Positions 12,038 to 23,579 of a DNA stretch of 64,000 nt are shown piece after piece. Under the pieces are notes generated by a model, which made no database searches, was not told the origin of the DNA, and saw only the letters and a list, made by a program, of their open reading frames with translations. Location: NCBI GenBank assembly GCA_038049695.1, contig CP142455.1, positions 64,879,501-64,943,500 of the forward strand, read 5' to 3'. Every line of letters begins with the position of its first letter. Position 1 is the first letter of the stretch. The position numbers and the translations under genes were made by a program. This DNA comes from Cinnamomum chago. Its lineage: Eukaryota > Streptophyta > Magnoliopsida > Laurales > Lauraceae.

Positions 12038-13005
12038 TGGATTCATAAAAGAGAGCAAATGGTATTCCAATCCGAAAATGAGCTCAACATTTCTGCGAGC
12101 TCGAAAGTCCGAAAAGGAAGGGACCATGATTTCTCAAATGTGAATCCAAAAGTGACGGAAGTTTTTTTTTTTTTTTTTTTTGAAGATTTAAAAAAAAAAA
12201 AAATCACATAGATCTCCAATTCGATCTTATGAAACCTCAGTTGATAGATCAGCCCCCAGGTAAGGGTAGGATTACTTAATGAACCCGTTTGGATGACCCT
12301 TGCCTAGAACAGTCTAGCTGTCTCCACACTCTGGACAAGGCTTTTCTTAGATCCACTTTGGTCAAAGAACGCAATTGGTGCAACTTTAGTGGTTTTTTTT
12401 TTTTGAAAGATTTTTTTTTTATGGATTCATAGAAGAGAGCGAATGGTGTTCCATTCCGAAAATGAGTTCAACATTTCTGTGATCTCGAAGTCCGAAAAGG
12501 AAGAAGCCAAAGTTTCTCAACTTAAACCCAAAAGGGAGAAATCTAAAGTTTTTTTTTTTTAAATCGATTTTTTTTGTGGATTCATAGAAGAGAGCGAATG
12601 ATGTTCCATTCCGAAAATGAGTTCAACATTTCTACGATCTCGAAGTCCGAAAAGGAAGAAACCAAAGTTTCTCAACTTAAACCCAAAAGAGAGAAATCTG
12701 AAGTTTTTTTTTTCATTTTTTTTTGTGGATTCATAGAAGAGAGCGAATGGTGTTCCATTCCGAAAATGAGTTCAACATTTCTGCAATCTCGAAGTCCGAA
12801 AAGGAAAAAACCTAAGTTTCTAAACTTAAACCCAAAAGAGAGAAATCTGAAGTTTTTTTTTTTAAATCGATTTTTTTTGTGGATTCATAGAAGAGAGCGA
12901 ATGGTGTTCCATTCCAAAAATGAGTTCAACATTTCTGCGATCTCGAAGTCCGAAAAGGAAGAAACCAAAGTTTCTCAACTTAAACCCAAAAGAGAGAAAT
13001 CTGAA
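12038..13005. repeat. Tandem array of about 155 bp units in the Tat leader
   Basis: Five units start with GGATTCATARAAGAGAGC at about 12,038, 12,422, 12,577, 12,726 and 12,881. They share the run GAGTTCAACATTTCTGCG and end in poly-T/A tracts. The last four are spaced 149-155 bases apart and are nearly identical; the first is diverged and set off by about 380 bases. A 215-codon frame across it is a by-product of the repeat. Confidence 0.9.
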
Positions 13006-13464
13006 ATTTTTATAAATCAGATTTTGTTTCTTTTTGAGAATTTTTTTTTAGAAACAAGAAAGACTGGAAATAAACTCAAAAGAAGAAATTTCCAAGAATC
13101 CCATCTCATGTGTTTTTTTTTAGATGCAAGATCCAACATAGGCCACCAACTAAAAAGGAGCCAAAGAATCCAAGCATCGTGTTCTCAAATGAACAAGGTC
13201 CCACCGGGTATGCCAGCTTGATGGTCCCGGCTTTTCTCTTTTTCCAAAGCTGCCTCCGCCCCGGGGCTGACGGGGTACGGTGGAGGGAAAGAAAGGAAAA
13301 GCGGGCATCAGTTTTTTTTTTGTACGGGTATGCCAATTTCTCTTTTATACTTGGAATTTAGAAATCGTGATCCGGAGATTCACCTTCACAAGTAAAAAGG
13401 GAAATGAAACTTTTTTCTAGTTTTCCATTGCAAATATACTTTAATGAAAGAGACAATTTTTGAA

Positions 13465-13562
13465 TGCCGTGAAAGGCGTTTTTGTGCCGTAGAAGGCGGT
13501 TTGGTGCCGTTGAAGGCGATTTTGCCGTAAAAGGCGATTTGGTGCCGTAAAAGGCGATTTAC
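13465..13562. repeat. Short array of GCC-N6-GGC units
   Basis: Five units of about 20 bases with cores GCCGTGAAAGGC, GCCGTAGAAGGC, GCCGTTGAAGGC and GCCGTAAAAGGC (twice), separated by GATTTGGT-like filler. The core is a short inverted repeat with arms opposite to those of the array at 1.1-1.8 kb. Confidence 0.85.
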
Positions 13563-14041
13563 AAATCTCATCAAAATGAAAAGACAAGAATTGTGAATTT
13601 TTTTTTGTCTCTTAAAAAAAATACAATTTACAACAGAAAAGTAAGAAAAAGGAATCTAACTTCTCATGCGATTGTGGGAGGGCTCGTTCAGATCGACGGT
13701 CGCGAGTCATGTATGGGCTCCGCCATCGTCCTTCGGATGAGAACATAGTGCTTTGATTCTTTGGCTTGGCTCAAACCTCAGTTTTTTAGAGGATAAAGAC
13801 CAAGGGAAGGTCCTATATCCAATAAAAAGAGAGTAGACGGACTGAAAAGCCGCATCTAGCCATGTTGGATAGAAGGAGAGGTGGCCTTTGGGGGGGGTGG
13901 CCCCCCCAAGGAACTTTGATCACCTTGTAGTGCTTGTTGTAGTAGAGTTTTCTTGAAGGAGCAGAGTTGTAGAGATTTCTCCAAGGATTTTTGAATGATT
14001 TTCTGGCGATTTTTCTGGACCTGTTTCCCTTGGAATGGCCT

Positions 14042-14053
14042 CCTATTTATAGG
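14042..14053 (-). promoter_or_regulatory. TATA box of the Tat LTR promoter
   Basis: On the minus strand the sequence reads CCTATAAATAGG, a canonical plant TATA element, with about 1.9 kb of putative U3 upstream and the leader downstream. Orientation agrees with gag-pol. Confidence 0.65.
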
Positions 14054-14989
14054 CATTTGGTAGCCATTTAGGAGAGTTTATGAGCATTTATGGTATTAAT
14101 GCTCATGATGGGAGGAGTTACAAGTTTTTATTTACTTGCTTTGTAACTCCTTTTTCCTTGAATTTGATTGGCCGATGGAGAGTGATGGGCATTTAATCGC
14201 CTTTAATCTCCATGATGATGGGAGTTTCATGATTTTAATGTCATGATTACTTGGACTTGTAACTCCCATTTGCTTGCTTCTGGTTGGGCCGTTCAAAATA
14301 ATGAGTTAATGACCGCATTAACTTGCCATAAACGGGTCATTTAACTTCATTAATTGATTGCCCGGGCGCTTGAAGAGTCGCGGGCCGTGCCGCGTCCTTT
14401 GGGATTCTTCTTGTGATGATCACCAATGGACCCATATGCTATTTGATGTCGGATGGTGATCCAATTTCAAACATTGGTTGATGTCAGCGGGCCAGCAACA
14501 TCTGTCCAGTCGATTTCGCGATCGGGCGGGCAGAAAGTGTGCTTTCTTGGTTAGCCGTTTGGTGATTTTGAGGGGTGCGATGATGATCACATGCTTTTGA
14601 TGGTAGATCTGAGATGTTGGCGAAGATCAGCTGATTCCGAGCACCAAAAATTAGATTTTCAGAAAATCACAGGGGCCGGAATTCTCGAAACGCGAAAAGT
14701 ACCCGAAAAACGGTCATTTTGGACGAAATCCGGCGACCCGGAGTTCCATGGTCGCCGGCGACCATGGGCCTTGGCCCATTTTTTTGGCTGCCTTTCGGTC
14801 GCCGTTTCTCCGCCGTTTTTCGTCCGTTTTCGCTTCTGTTTTCTTCTGCATTTTTCTTGGAATTTCCTCTCATTTATTGGTTGGATTTCTCTCAAGAAAA
14901 CCTGACGAGAATCCGTGCAAATCAGATCGCAAAGTTTCCTATTTTCCGGAAAAGCCGAAGACTTTGCCGTGGAGAATTGCCGATTTTTT

Positions 14990-15830
14990 GTCAAGCGTCG
15001 AAACTAGGTCAAACGATGTCAGAACAACCTGAAATTCGACGTGTAGCTTCTTGAGCAGTAGACGAGACCAACCATAGGATTTTGTTTGAGTTTTGAAGCC
15101 GTTTGGGGGCCCGCAAATGCTTGACTTGATTTCACCGCGAGGGAAATGCCGAGCTTTGACTTTCGGTCAAATGATGTCTGATTGACTTGAAATTTGATCG
15201 GTAGCTTCCTCATCAGTAGATAGGACCAACCATAGGATTTTGTTTGAGTTTTGAAGCCATTTGGAGTCATGCAAACGCTTGCCTTTATTTCACCGCGAGG
15301 GAAATGCCGATCTTTGACTTTTGGTCAAACGATGTCCGATTGACCTGAAATTCGACGGGGAGCCTACTGGAGTCATTTTGAGATGATCCACAAGCTCCGA
15401 ATTGGGTGCCATGATCCCGGGGTGCTCCGCCGCCTGTAGGCTTGATTTTGTTTCCGAGCATCGAAACTAGGTCAAACGTCATCGGAATGACCTGAAATTT
15501 GTTGTGCAGCCCTTTGAAGGTATGTAGAAGCCGCTCATGTGCTCTGTTTGATGAGTGACGACCTCGGTAGTTCTCGCTACCTAAGGGCTTGATTTTGCTG
15601 CTCGAGAGTTGATGGAGGGTCAAACGGTGTCGGTTTGACTTGAAACTTGACATATAGCCTTTCAGAGGTATTTTGAGACCATCCGTAGGCTCTGATCGAA
15701 GATTTGGGGTCTTCGACACTGTCGCCGCCGGGAGCTGCTGCTTAGCTGTTGGAGAAGTGAAGCTAGGCCAAATGATGTCGGAATGGCCCGAAACTTCATG
15801 TATACCTCTCTTTTGGCTGTTTTGAATGAC
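14990..15830. repeat. Six diverged ~155 bp repeats in the Tat U3
   Basis: The phrase GGTCAAACGATGTCNGANTGACCTGAAATT recurs in diverged form near 15,005, 15,163, 15,325, 15,473, 15,610 and 15,767. Between the first two copies a longer block including ACCAACCATAGGATTTTG (15,067 and 15,225) repeats with a period of 158 bases. Confidence 0.8.
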
Positions 15831-15955
15831 CTTGCAGTTTTTATTTGATTCTGATAAGATTTGATGCTTGAAGTGTCGCCTGCCTATTTTTGGTAGGATG
15901 CGGCTCCATGTAGTTTTTGATGTGAAGAGGCAAAGTGACATTTTTGGTGTCAACA

Positions 15956-16215
15956 GTTTCTGTTATCAAAGTGACACAAAAAGATGGTTACATGTGTCAC
16001 TTTAAACCCAAAAGTAACACTGAAATAACTTAGAAGCGTCACAAGAAAGATAACTTCTGTCATCAGTTGTGACGGTTTCCATTGAAGCGAGATACAATCA
16101 ACATCTGTAGCAATGATCAATATGTAATAAAAGTGACACAAGTAGTCATCAGTTGTGACAATTTCTATAGAAGCGAGATACCATCCTTTTTTTTTAAAAT
16201 AAAAATGCAATATAT
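15956..16215. repeat. A1 left subterminal repeats
   Basis: Repeated GTGACACAA / TTGTGTCAC motifs in both orientations (for example 15,972-15,982 and 15,993-16,002), matching 46,520-46,740 in A3 and, reversed, 35,760-35,970 in A2. Subterminal repeats of this kind are bound by TnpA-like proteins in characterised En/Spm elements. Confidence 0.75.
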
Positions 16216-17157
16216 ACATTACTAATAACATGCTGCAGTATGGATACACTTTCAAATCACTAAACCTGCCTTACAAAAGATGCAAAAAAATAGAGATAGC
16301 AACATTCAATAAGAACCATTTCATTAATTGGAAATTAAGAACCATTCACATTAAGAAACGTACTTGCTCGTCCACGCACTAAATCAAACAAACTATTCAA
16401 AACATAGCCAATTTGAATCCATCCATAACCCAAAACTATTTACATTAACCTTCGAATTCGTAGCCAAAGCGTCACGACATAATCCAAAACCTTCACAAAA
16501 GCATCCAAAAAAAGACAAGCTACATTGTAAACAATTTCTGGAAATCCCTAACTAACCAAAATTAACTTAACCTAATTAGTAGATCCACTTAGCAAAAGGC
16601 ATTCCATCTCCATTTAATTAAGTTCTTCATGCACCTACAAAGTAATAACAATTTGACTATGTATCAATAATATAATCAAGAAAGAGAGTTTAACCAACAA
16701 TATCAATGATTCATGTTAAAGAGAAAACATTTTGTCACTAGAGAAAGAGCAATTGAAACACTAGCAGTTCACATGTCATAAGATCATAGTAGCAAGCAAA
16801 CTAGGAGCAATCAATAATTCATTAATATGATGATCTAGTATTCCTATCACCATCTACAACTAACACTCCATAAGCATTAACGTACCGAAAACTATGCAAG
16901 TTAATCACAGACAGTCCCCCCTTCCCCTAATGATATGTGATGAAGTGTGAAATGCATCATGAACTAAAAAACTCCACCTACCCAAGTGCATGATGCAGAC
17001 AAAAATGCATGAATCAATTCACATTGATGATAGTCCGATGAAGAAACAGGTAGTCACTAAGCCTAAAAACCGAAATGCACATTAAATTAAGTGTATCGTC
17101 ACTAAGCCTTACTATGAAATCTTCTCAACTATACAAATTGAACTCCTAGGTATACCT

Positions 17158-17256
17158 TTATAAAGGAAGAAATTATTGGATGAAGTCGATAAACTCAAAT
17201 CGGATCTTATCTATTTCTTTGGTGGTGTATGTCTTTATGCTGGCCAACTCCATAAC
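17158..17256 (-). pseudogene. ULP1-type protease gene, last exon only (A1)
   Basis: Minus strand reads VMELASIKTYTTKEIDKI and ends FIDFIQGFLPL before TAA, with a splice acceptor just upstream (ACAG|GTTATGG). It matches the last exon of the ULP1 gene in A2 (26,267-26,365) almost base for base. The upstream exons with the catalytic residues are absent from A1; host gene pieces lie where they would be. Confidence 0.8.
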
Positions 17257-18181
17257 CTGTTTCGAGAAAAAGCAAGTTAGTGTAGTCTGCTAGCAAATCC
17301 CAGCATGTCAAACCCTTGAAATAATTACCAAATGTATATAGAGGTTCAGCAATTTAAAAGGAAAACCAACTAGATCAGTAATCACTGACCTAATAATCTG
17401 GACCACTAGTACAAGATTAAGGTGCCTCCAAAACTCTTTGTTGTTGTGGAAGGAGGACGAATGGAAGAAAGGGATTTTTGTATAGAAGAGTAGCGTCTGA
17501 GCTGGGTTTGCTGTTGTCATACACCCCTCCTTTTATGATTTACTTTCAGCTTCCTTTCCTCAAGTACTTACACCTAGGCCCTTTGATGCAGTCATGGGCC
17601 CATGTAGATACAAGAATAGACCCACTCCCAGCCACCCATCGGGCCCAACCCACATCTCAAATGAATGTGATCTTCACTCTCCACACTTCCTTTTAAGATG
17701 ATCATGTGAAAAAGGAGTGGAATTTGCTCATATGATAGTTTTTAGGTTTTCTGTATATTTTTACATACTTCAATTTTTGTTTTTGGGAAGTGAACATAAG
17801 ATTACAGTATTATGATTTAAGATTTACAGTTCACAATTAGGAACCCCTTAGAATTTTAAAATCCCATTTGACTCAGGAAACATTTTCTTAAACGATTTCA
17901 TAAAAGTCTACACTCGACACCCTCTTACTCTTTTCATCACTGCTTGACAGCTCTCCTGTAAACATGCATATCTTGTTACAACAAATTCCCACCGAACACA
18001 TTACAACACTACTCAAAAGCTATAGTTTTACATGTGAAAATTTTAAGAAAATTGCAGCCAACATTACAAGTGATGAGTCATTTAAAGTTGGCTTCTTTTC
18101 TTTTCTGAGTGGCAATAACTTCATCATGTTCACAGCTTCAAAAAGAATGAGGAAAAGATATCACAGTTTGAATTTTATTAC
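17257..18181. other. A1 interior, no recognisable gene
   Basis: AT-rich sequence between the ULP1 last exon and the UPF1 fragment. A C-rich patch at 17,560-17,660 has no recognisable coding content. Confidence 0.5.
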
Positions 18182-18469
18182 CTTTAACCCGGTTGCATTT
18201 ATCTTCTCAGCAAGTTGGTCGACTGCCACATTACTTGGAGCACAAACCAGAACCTGAACAGGATAAGCACATCGATGAAAACAGAGTATATAAAAAAAGT
18301 GAATCAGCATTCATAAAAGAAAAGAGATATGAGCACATTCATTTACCTGTCCTTGACCCTGTTTTGCCATGTGATATACAATAGCAGCAGAAGTGACAGT
18401 CTTCCCTGTGCCAGGGGGTCCCTGTATTAAACTAATTGGCTTTTGAAGAACACTTTTCACAGCAAAAAC
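18182..18469 (-). pseudogene. UPF1: Captured UPF1 RNA helicase fragment (two exons and an intron)
   Basis: Two exons on the minus strand. Exon 18,347-18,469 encodes [20 protein letters not shown] followed by the rest of the Walker A loop ([20 protein letters not shown]). Exon 18,182-18,253 encodes [20 protein letters not shown]. This is the motif I / Ia region of the UPF1 superfamily 1 helicase of nonsense-mediated decay, nearly identical to plant UPF1. The intron between them (18,254-18,346) keeps GT...AG ends, and the upstream acceptor (GGACAG) is intact, so this was captured as DNA and not as a processed copy. Only about 65 of some 1,250 residues are present; it cannot make a working helicase. 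Confidence 0.93.
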
Positions 18470-19019
18470 CTGTCCAAATAAATAAGATGTGAGGATCCTC
18501 ATATCATCATTTATAATGGTAGCATCTCAAACACATTCAATAAGCACTATAAATCATGTAAGTGAAGTGTTGAGCTACTGGCAATCAAACAATGACAAGA
18601 AAGTATGTGTGTGTACCAGGTGACAAGAAAGTATGTGTGTGTACCGAGAGCTTAATCCATTTTTTTGTTTTTGGTTTTGTTTTTTTTTTAATGGAAAACA
18701 TTCAATATAATGAGAGAGATAAATGAAAAGAACACATAATAAAACATGATTCCAAGAGGAGAAACAAAAGATACAATGTCTGTGGTTCCAAAAGATTCCA
18801 AGTGGTGAAAGCACAGGTTTCAAATTCTCATTAAGGCACCAGAAAATTGTAAGACTCAATATAGAATTGCTTTGGAAAAGAAATAAATTAGGGATAATAT
18901 TCAAATTGTAAATCATATGATAATCATAAAAAAAGATGAGAAATATAGTACTTGAAAAGTCTGTGGTTGAAGCAAGAAGGCACCCTATGAGTGTAGCAAT
19001 AACTACCGTAAATGGTCAC
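18470..19019. other. A1 interior between UPF1 and eS1 fragments
   Basis: Likely captured intron flanks. A 26-base direct duplication (GACAAGAAAGTATGTGTGTG) lies at 18,596-18,647. No exon recognised. Confidence 0.5.
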
Positions 19020-19405
19020 CTGTCTTATCTGGCTGGATTGTGCATAATAGGTCCTCTTCACCTGGTTAGGTCGCCGCTTTGTGAAACCAATGCAGAACAT
19101 TCTCAGACCGTAGTTATCTGTAGTCCTCACGTCTACATGCGCCTCAATCAATGTCTACCACTTACGAACCAATGACCTCAGCTTGTCTGTGGTGAAATCC
19201 ACTCCCTAATTATTGAAAATAGGTCAGTTTTTTTTATAGCTAATTTCAGTGTAATTTCATTAGGAACAAAAAAGTTAGTGAGGACATTCCTCCCTTGGAC
19301 ATCTTCTGCTCTCAGTCGGATCTTCCTGTAGGACTGATCCTCATCATTCTGGAGGTCAGCTAAGGAACACTCAAACACTCTGTGCTTAAGGCCCTCAGAA
19401 GCAAT
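19020..19405 (-). pseudogene. RPS3A: Captured ribosomal protein eS1 (RPS3A) fragment
   Basis: Exon 19,270-19,405 encodes [20 protein letters not shown] and [17 protein letters not shown]; exon 19,020-19,205 encodes [13 protein letters not shown], then [16 protein letters not shown] and [20 protein letters not shown], ending at QIRQ before a GTGACC donor. These match 40S ribosomal protein S3a (eS1) of plants. The intron between them is AT-rich with GTTCC/ATTAG-like ends, the donor side being poor. A TAG replaces the conserved Gln after VRKW, so the fragment is dead as well as incomplete (about 105 of 260 residues). Confidence 0.92.
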
Positions 19406-20215
19406 CTGTAATGGGGGGAACAATTAGAGGTTATGCTTATCAGCCCAAACAAAATCCAAGTAATTTATAGATGAGAATGCATCAAAAACGGAGAAAGAGA
19501 AAGTGGACATGTCTTTGCAGCACTATTGCAAACACTAAATGCTTCAGCAAGTTAAAAGTCAAGGAGAATGCATGGGTAAAGATGATATAGTAAAGATAAC
19601 AAAAAAAAAAAAAGGATGAGCGAGTCCATCCACATTAAACCCTATCATGTCATCCTCGTCCTTAACAAAAAATAATCACTTCCTTTCATCATCGTCTGTC
19701 AGTTTTCCCAAGTTCATTCTCTCAATCACTTCCACCAACTCTGCTATGGATCAATACATATTGGTCAACTTGCATGGGTACATGGAATTGGAAAATCCAC
19801 CAAATATAGTGCCAAAATAGACTCAGGAAACAGTTTCAAAATAGAGAAGAAAAAAAAAAGAGAAAGGGCTGGAACATTTGTTCTCTTGTGATAATCACAT
19901 GAAACTTTCATCTTTCAATACATGTATTAGTCTAAAATATGTAAAGATTTATCTTTTGTCACCAACCGCATACCTGATAACAGACGCACACTAAATTACA
20001 AAAATACATAATAGTACAAAAAGTGGAAAGCATCCAGAAAATATAAATTCATCTTGGAATCATGTGTCATAGATAGTACCAGCAAGTCCAACATCCCATC
20101 CTTTTATAACTTGTCCTACCCCTGTATTAAACAATACCAATGCTCTTATTCAAACCTATGACCATTTAAAAGAAGACAAAATTGGATTCAACAACAAGCA
20201 AATAATTAGTATTCC
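19406..20215. other. A1 interior, no recognisable exon
   Basis: AT-rich; poly-A tracts at 19,600 and 19,850. Probably intronic or flanking DNA captured with the neighbouring fragments. Confidence 0.45.
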
Positions 20216-21242
20216 TAGGCGGAATTTAAAAGGTCTCCTTCCAATATTAGAGTCAAATATTTCCTCATTCCTTTTCAATTTGCCAATGTAATGGACAGAA
20301 ACCTGAAACCAACAGTCATTTATTTCAGCTGAAGTTATGTTGGAAATGAAGTTGGTGCCAAGGAGAAAATGGCAGACAGAAGAAACTATAACTGACACAG
20401 CACCAAACTGGAAAACATCGCATAGCATGTCATTTACAGATCCTGCAAAGCATTATAGTGCATTAAAGAATTCAATAATGGGCGTTGGGTGATAAGGATC
20501 TTGCCACATGGGAGAGTAGGACTTCTAATCCAGGTTATAATACACATGTCCACTAACTAACAAATAAAAATGTGCGGAATGACTTACTTTATTTCCAGGG
20601 GAAGCTTTTCTGCCATCTGTATTATCCCGTTGAGTCTTGCTTTTCTTCTTTTTTTTTTCTTCTTACCTTCCTTCTGACTATCATCACCAGCTGGGTCCAC
20701 AATGCTATCAAGACTCCTGTACGAAAGGATAATAGTAATATTAAAAAATTTCCACCCTACCTTTCTAATTAGATATAGAAATAAAAAAATCAGTTCTCAC
20801 TTGTGATCTAGTAGCTTAGCATTTGGATCTTGAACTTTAGTGGATGGATCTTGGTCCAGTACTGGTTCAACAGTAGCCTCCTTACTAATAGGTGCCTTAA
20901 TGTCATTGTTGTCACTGCAAGCATTGACTTCTGTTTCAGGTGATGGGGCAACTTTAGATGGAGTGAAGGAATCAGATAGGTGGTGAGCTCCCCTGCAAAC
21001 ACTAATCAAATGTTACACATTTTACAAAGAAAGCAGAAAGATAGTTAATGAGCAAATTCAAACCTGTCGCATTCACCATCTTTGATGGCATCAATCTTCC
21101 TTTTCAAACATGCACCTTGACTGTCATCATCCTTTGTCTTCTCATTCATGCTGTCCTTTGTCATTGTCTTGCTTTTAGATGGTGTGGAAACTGGAAACCC
21201 GTCTTCATCCTCACTTTCCAAAATTGGGACTCCAGAACTCCT
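20216..21242 (-). pseudogene. Captured nuclear FKBP-type peptidyl-prolyl isomerase fragment (FKBP53/43-like)
   Basis: Pieces lie on the minus strand in the order expected for a plant nuclear FKBP. Acidic/Ser-rich exons come first: 21,062-21,240 (GVPILESEDEDGFPVSTPSK), 20,798-20,995 (SFTPSKVAPSPETEVNACSD) and 20,590-20,717 (SLDSIVDPAGDDSQKEGKKK plus a Lys-rich tract). The start of the FKBP fold follows at 20,216-20,302 (VSVHYIGKLKRNEEIFDSNI, GRRPFKFRLG) with an intact acceptor. FKBP53-type proteins have a nucleoplasmin-like head, acidic and basic linkers and a C-terminal FKBP domain, acting as histone chaperones. Only the linker and the first third of the catalytic domain are here. The family is clear; FKBP53 versus FKBP43 is not. 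Confidence 0.8.
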
Positions 21243-23110
21243 GACAGCAAGTTGAAAAAGTCACCTCACATTGAATAATTACATTCGTCCAAGCATTGAA
21301 GGATAATCTCAAAAACGAAACAAAAGAATGAACACCATCTACATTATATCATAGCCATCTCAAAAGGCGAAAACGGATGCATCTAAACACAAGTTCCTAT
21401 GATAGGAACTGAAACACGTATAGTGCACTTTGAAACCAAACATAGGAACACAAACTTGTTAGTTGGGGAAAAGCTCCTGGAGGTTCAAAGAATCCTGTAG
21501 CTAGAACAACTATCCCAATAATTCACGTTTGTAGTGGCAGTCACCGCTTAGATGGCCAGCACGTATCTGAATTTGTGAGAGAAACCATCGAGAGCAAACC
21601 TTAGGGATTAAAGAGAACTCCAAGTCTCATGCACTAAACACAAGTTATGTAAAGTTGATATAGAAAACAAAAAACCAGCTAGAATAAATCAGAGTTTAGG
21701 AACCATCAGAGCACATACTATACGAAAAGAATCCAAATTACCTCGCTGCAAGCATGATGGGCACAATTAGCCTAGTCCAAATTTGCAGCCCGGCAGTCAT
21801 CATACGCATGGATTAGCTCATGGATAACAACTTGGTTGACTTCATCTTGAATATTCATATGATTACTGCATACTATTATCTGATGATACATAAAAAAAGG
21901 CAGGTAAGTACCATCATCAAATAAATGGTGTCAGTTGTTCATAGTAGCATCCACACCAACATAATATGCATCTCATCTGTCTGTCCAAAAGATCATCTTA
22001 GGATAACAAGTCATAACATACCATGCTAATCTTTGATGAGATATTTCTATTTTTCTCATCTTGTCTCTTTGGAATGCCTGTCCATGCGGCTCCCAAAAAC
22101 AGTAAGGTGATTTTCAATTACAGAAACCGAATTGTTTACGCATCTAGAAATTACCTTTAAAAGAAATGCCCAAAGCCTGTATGGAAACCTGACAGTCCCC
22201 AATTTCCTATATGTGATGCCCTTCTCAAAAAGAGAAAAAAAAAGGATTTTCCTAAAGAGACTTCTCTGTTTGCTCGACCTGGACTAGTTCATACACTAGT
22301 TCATACATAGGAAATGATGGAGGTGAGATTAAAGCATTTGTATATTAAAATAAAGAGCACCTCAGGAGATGAGTGTTGTGCTATTCCAGTGGGTGCTCTT
22401 ACATGATCAAGTAAGACGTGAAAACCTGTTAAGCAATCAAAGGCATAGTAGGAATCAGGACACAAATTAATTAGTATCACATTCAATCATATAAAATCAC
22501 ATGAACTTCTAGCACATAAGAAAATCACATTTGATGGCCGTTTTCTTGTACATATTAGCCACATGAAGCACAAAAATATCTACCAAATACACAAATACAC
22601 CCAAGAAACCAAAAACAAAGCTATATATATATATCACAATCACAGAATCTACTGGTGCATATAAGCTTTCACAAATAATTAATTATCCATTACAAGTTGA
22701 ACGAAATGGAAAACAATTACAGGATTACAAAGGAAATGGACGTAAATCGTAATATAACTGAGACATTTCAACCATCAGAAATGGATATAAATCATAAGAG
22801 ATAAATGAAATGATTGGTCCTAGACTCTGATAAGATTGATAACCCCATCATGAATAGCCCGGTCTAAAAAATGGTACGAAAACATGTGCAAGTAGGATTC
22901 TTTAAAAAGGTTAAATAACCCCCCAAACGAAAGGTAATGACTTCTCAACAGAGAAAGCCTCTTCTACATGTCTGACAAGAATTTATATAGATGGTTTATC
23001 AATGCACAATAAAAGACCCAAGTAGAAGGGAGCTTACTGAAAACACAAGTAGAAATGAACAATACAGGGAAGACAAGTAGAAGGGAGGTTACTGAAAAGA
23101 CACTCAAATA
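21243..23110. other. A1 interior, mostly unassigned
   Basis: About 1.9 kb of AT-rich DNA. A short block at 22,340-22,440 is bounded on the minus strand by AACAG and CTGAG|GTGC, like an exon, but I do not recognise its product. The rest shows no coding signal. Confidence 0.45.
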
Positions 23111-23114
23111 CAGC

Positions 23115-23579
23115 TGCCACGGTGGATAATTCAGGATTGGGGCGTAATGAATTGCCCTCAAAATCTACAGGGGTGGGCGAATTAAAGAAACTAGAGGCTG
23201 GGGTCGCTCGGATCTTACCATCGGTGGAGGTGGAGGAGGCAAAGATTGGGGTTTTCCCACCACTGCCGCCACCACGGCGGCGTTCAAGGATCTTCAGCTG
23301 TGCATCACGGATTTGGACAGGATCGCCGCTGCGAACCGCTTCGAGCCAGTCGAGACGATCGCGGAGCTTTGGGAGATCGGGGAAGAAGTCGCACTCGACA
23401 ATCCGCTCGAGTGCTGCGATGTAGGTGTCTTCATCGAGGACTTCTGGAGAGCGCTTTCTTCTAGGGTTTGAATTTGAAGGGAGGGACTTTGAGGAGGAGG
23501 ATTGGGTGGTTTCTGCTGCGGTTACTAGGGTTTTTTCGGAGGAGATGTGGCGGGGAGAATTGCCGGGAGAGAGAAGCAT
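23115..23579 (-). pseudogene. Captured ESS2/DGCR14 splicing-factor first exon
   Basis: Begins at ATG (23,579) with LLSPGNSPRHISSEKTLVTA, then RRKRSPEVLDEDTYIAALER, IVECDFFPDLPKLRDRLDWL and VRSGDPVQIRDAQLKILERR, diverging after about 150 residues. The PEVLDEDTY...DFFPDLPKLRDRLDWLEA block is the hallmark of the ES2/DGCR14 nuclear protein family, associated with the C-complex spliceosome. About one third of the protein is present, including the native start codon. GC content is higher than in the surroundings, as in many plant first exons. It is the rightmost cargo in A1, upstream of all other fragments in transcription order. Confidence 0.92.

Larger units (their letters stand above)
1..15955 (-). 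mobile_element. Tat-lineage Ty3/gypsy LTR retrotransposon, broken, left end outside window
   Basis: The minus strand carries gag, protease, reverse transcriptase, gypsy-type RNase H, a second archaeal-like RNase H and integrase in that order. The double RNase H is the known hallmark of the plant Tat clade (Tat/Ogre/Retand). An opposite-strand extra frame between pol and the 3' LTR side and long tandem arrays in the 3' untranslated region are also known for this clade, and both are present. The right boundary at 15,955 is inferred from an LTR-like TGTCAACA end directly followed by internal CACTA A1 sequence. The 3' LTR lies left of the window, so LTR divergence cannot be read. The coding region looks broken in roughly eight places. 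No primer-binding site was recognised with confidence. Confidence 0.85.
13600..15955 (-). other. Tat 5' LTR (inner boundary uncertain)
   Basis: Outer boundary at TGTCAACA (15,948-15,955). The inner boundary cannot be fixed without the other LTR, so 13,600 is only a guess at where the LTR gives way to leader. It contains a canonical TATA motif for minus-strand transcription and a repeated U3 block. No coding sequence. Confidence 0.55.

Noticed and set aside
12574-13221. A 215-codon plus-strand frame
   Set aside because: It runs through the ~155 bp tandem repeat and repeats itself; it is a by-product of the array in the Tat leader.
12038-13562. Repeats considered as a CRISPR array
   Set aside because: Units are contiguous and of 20 or 155 bases without unique spacers, in a plant retrotransposon leader.
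18182-19405. UPF1 or eS1 as real genes
   Set aside because: Each is a short internal piece; eS1 has an in-frame TAG after VRKW, and neither has start or end.
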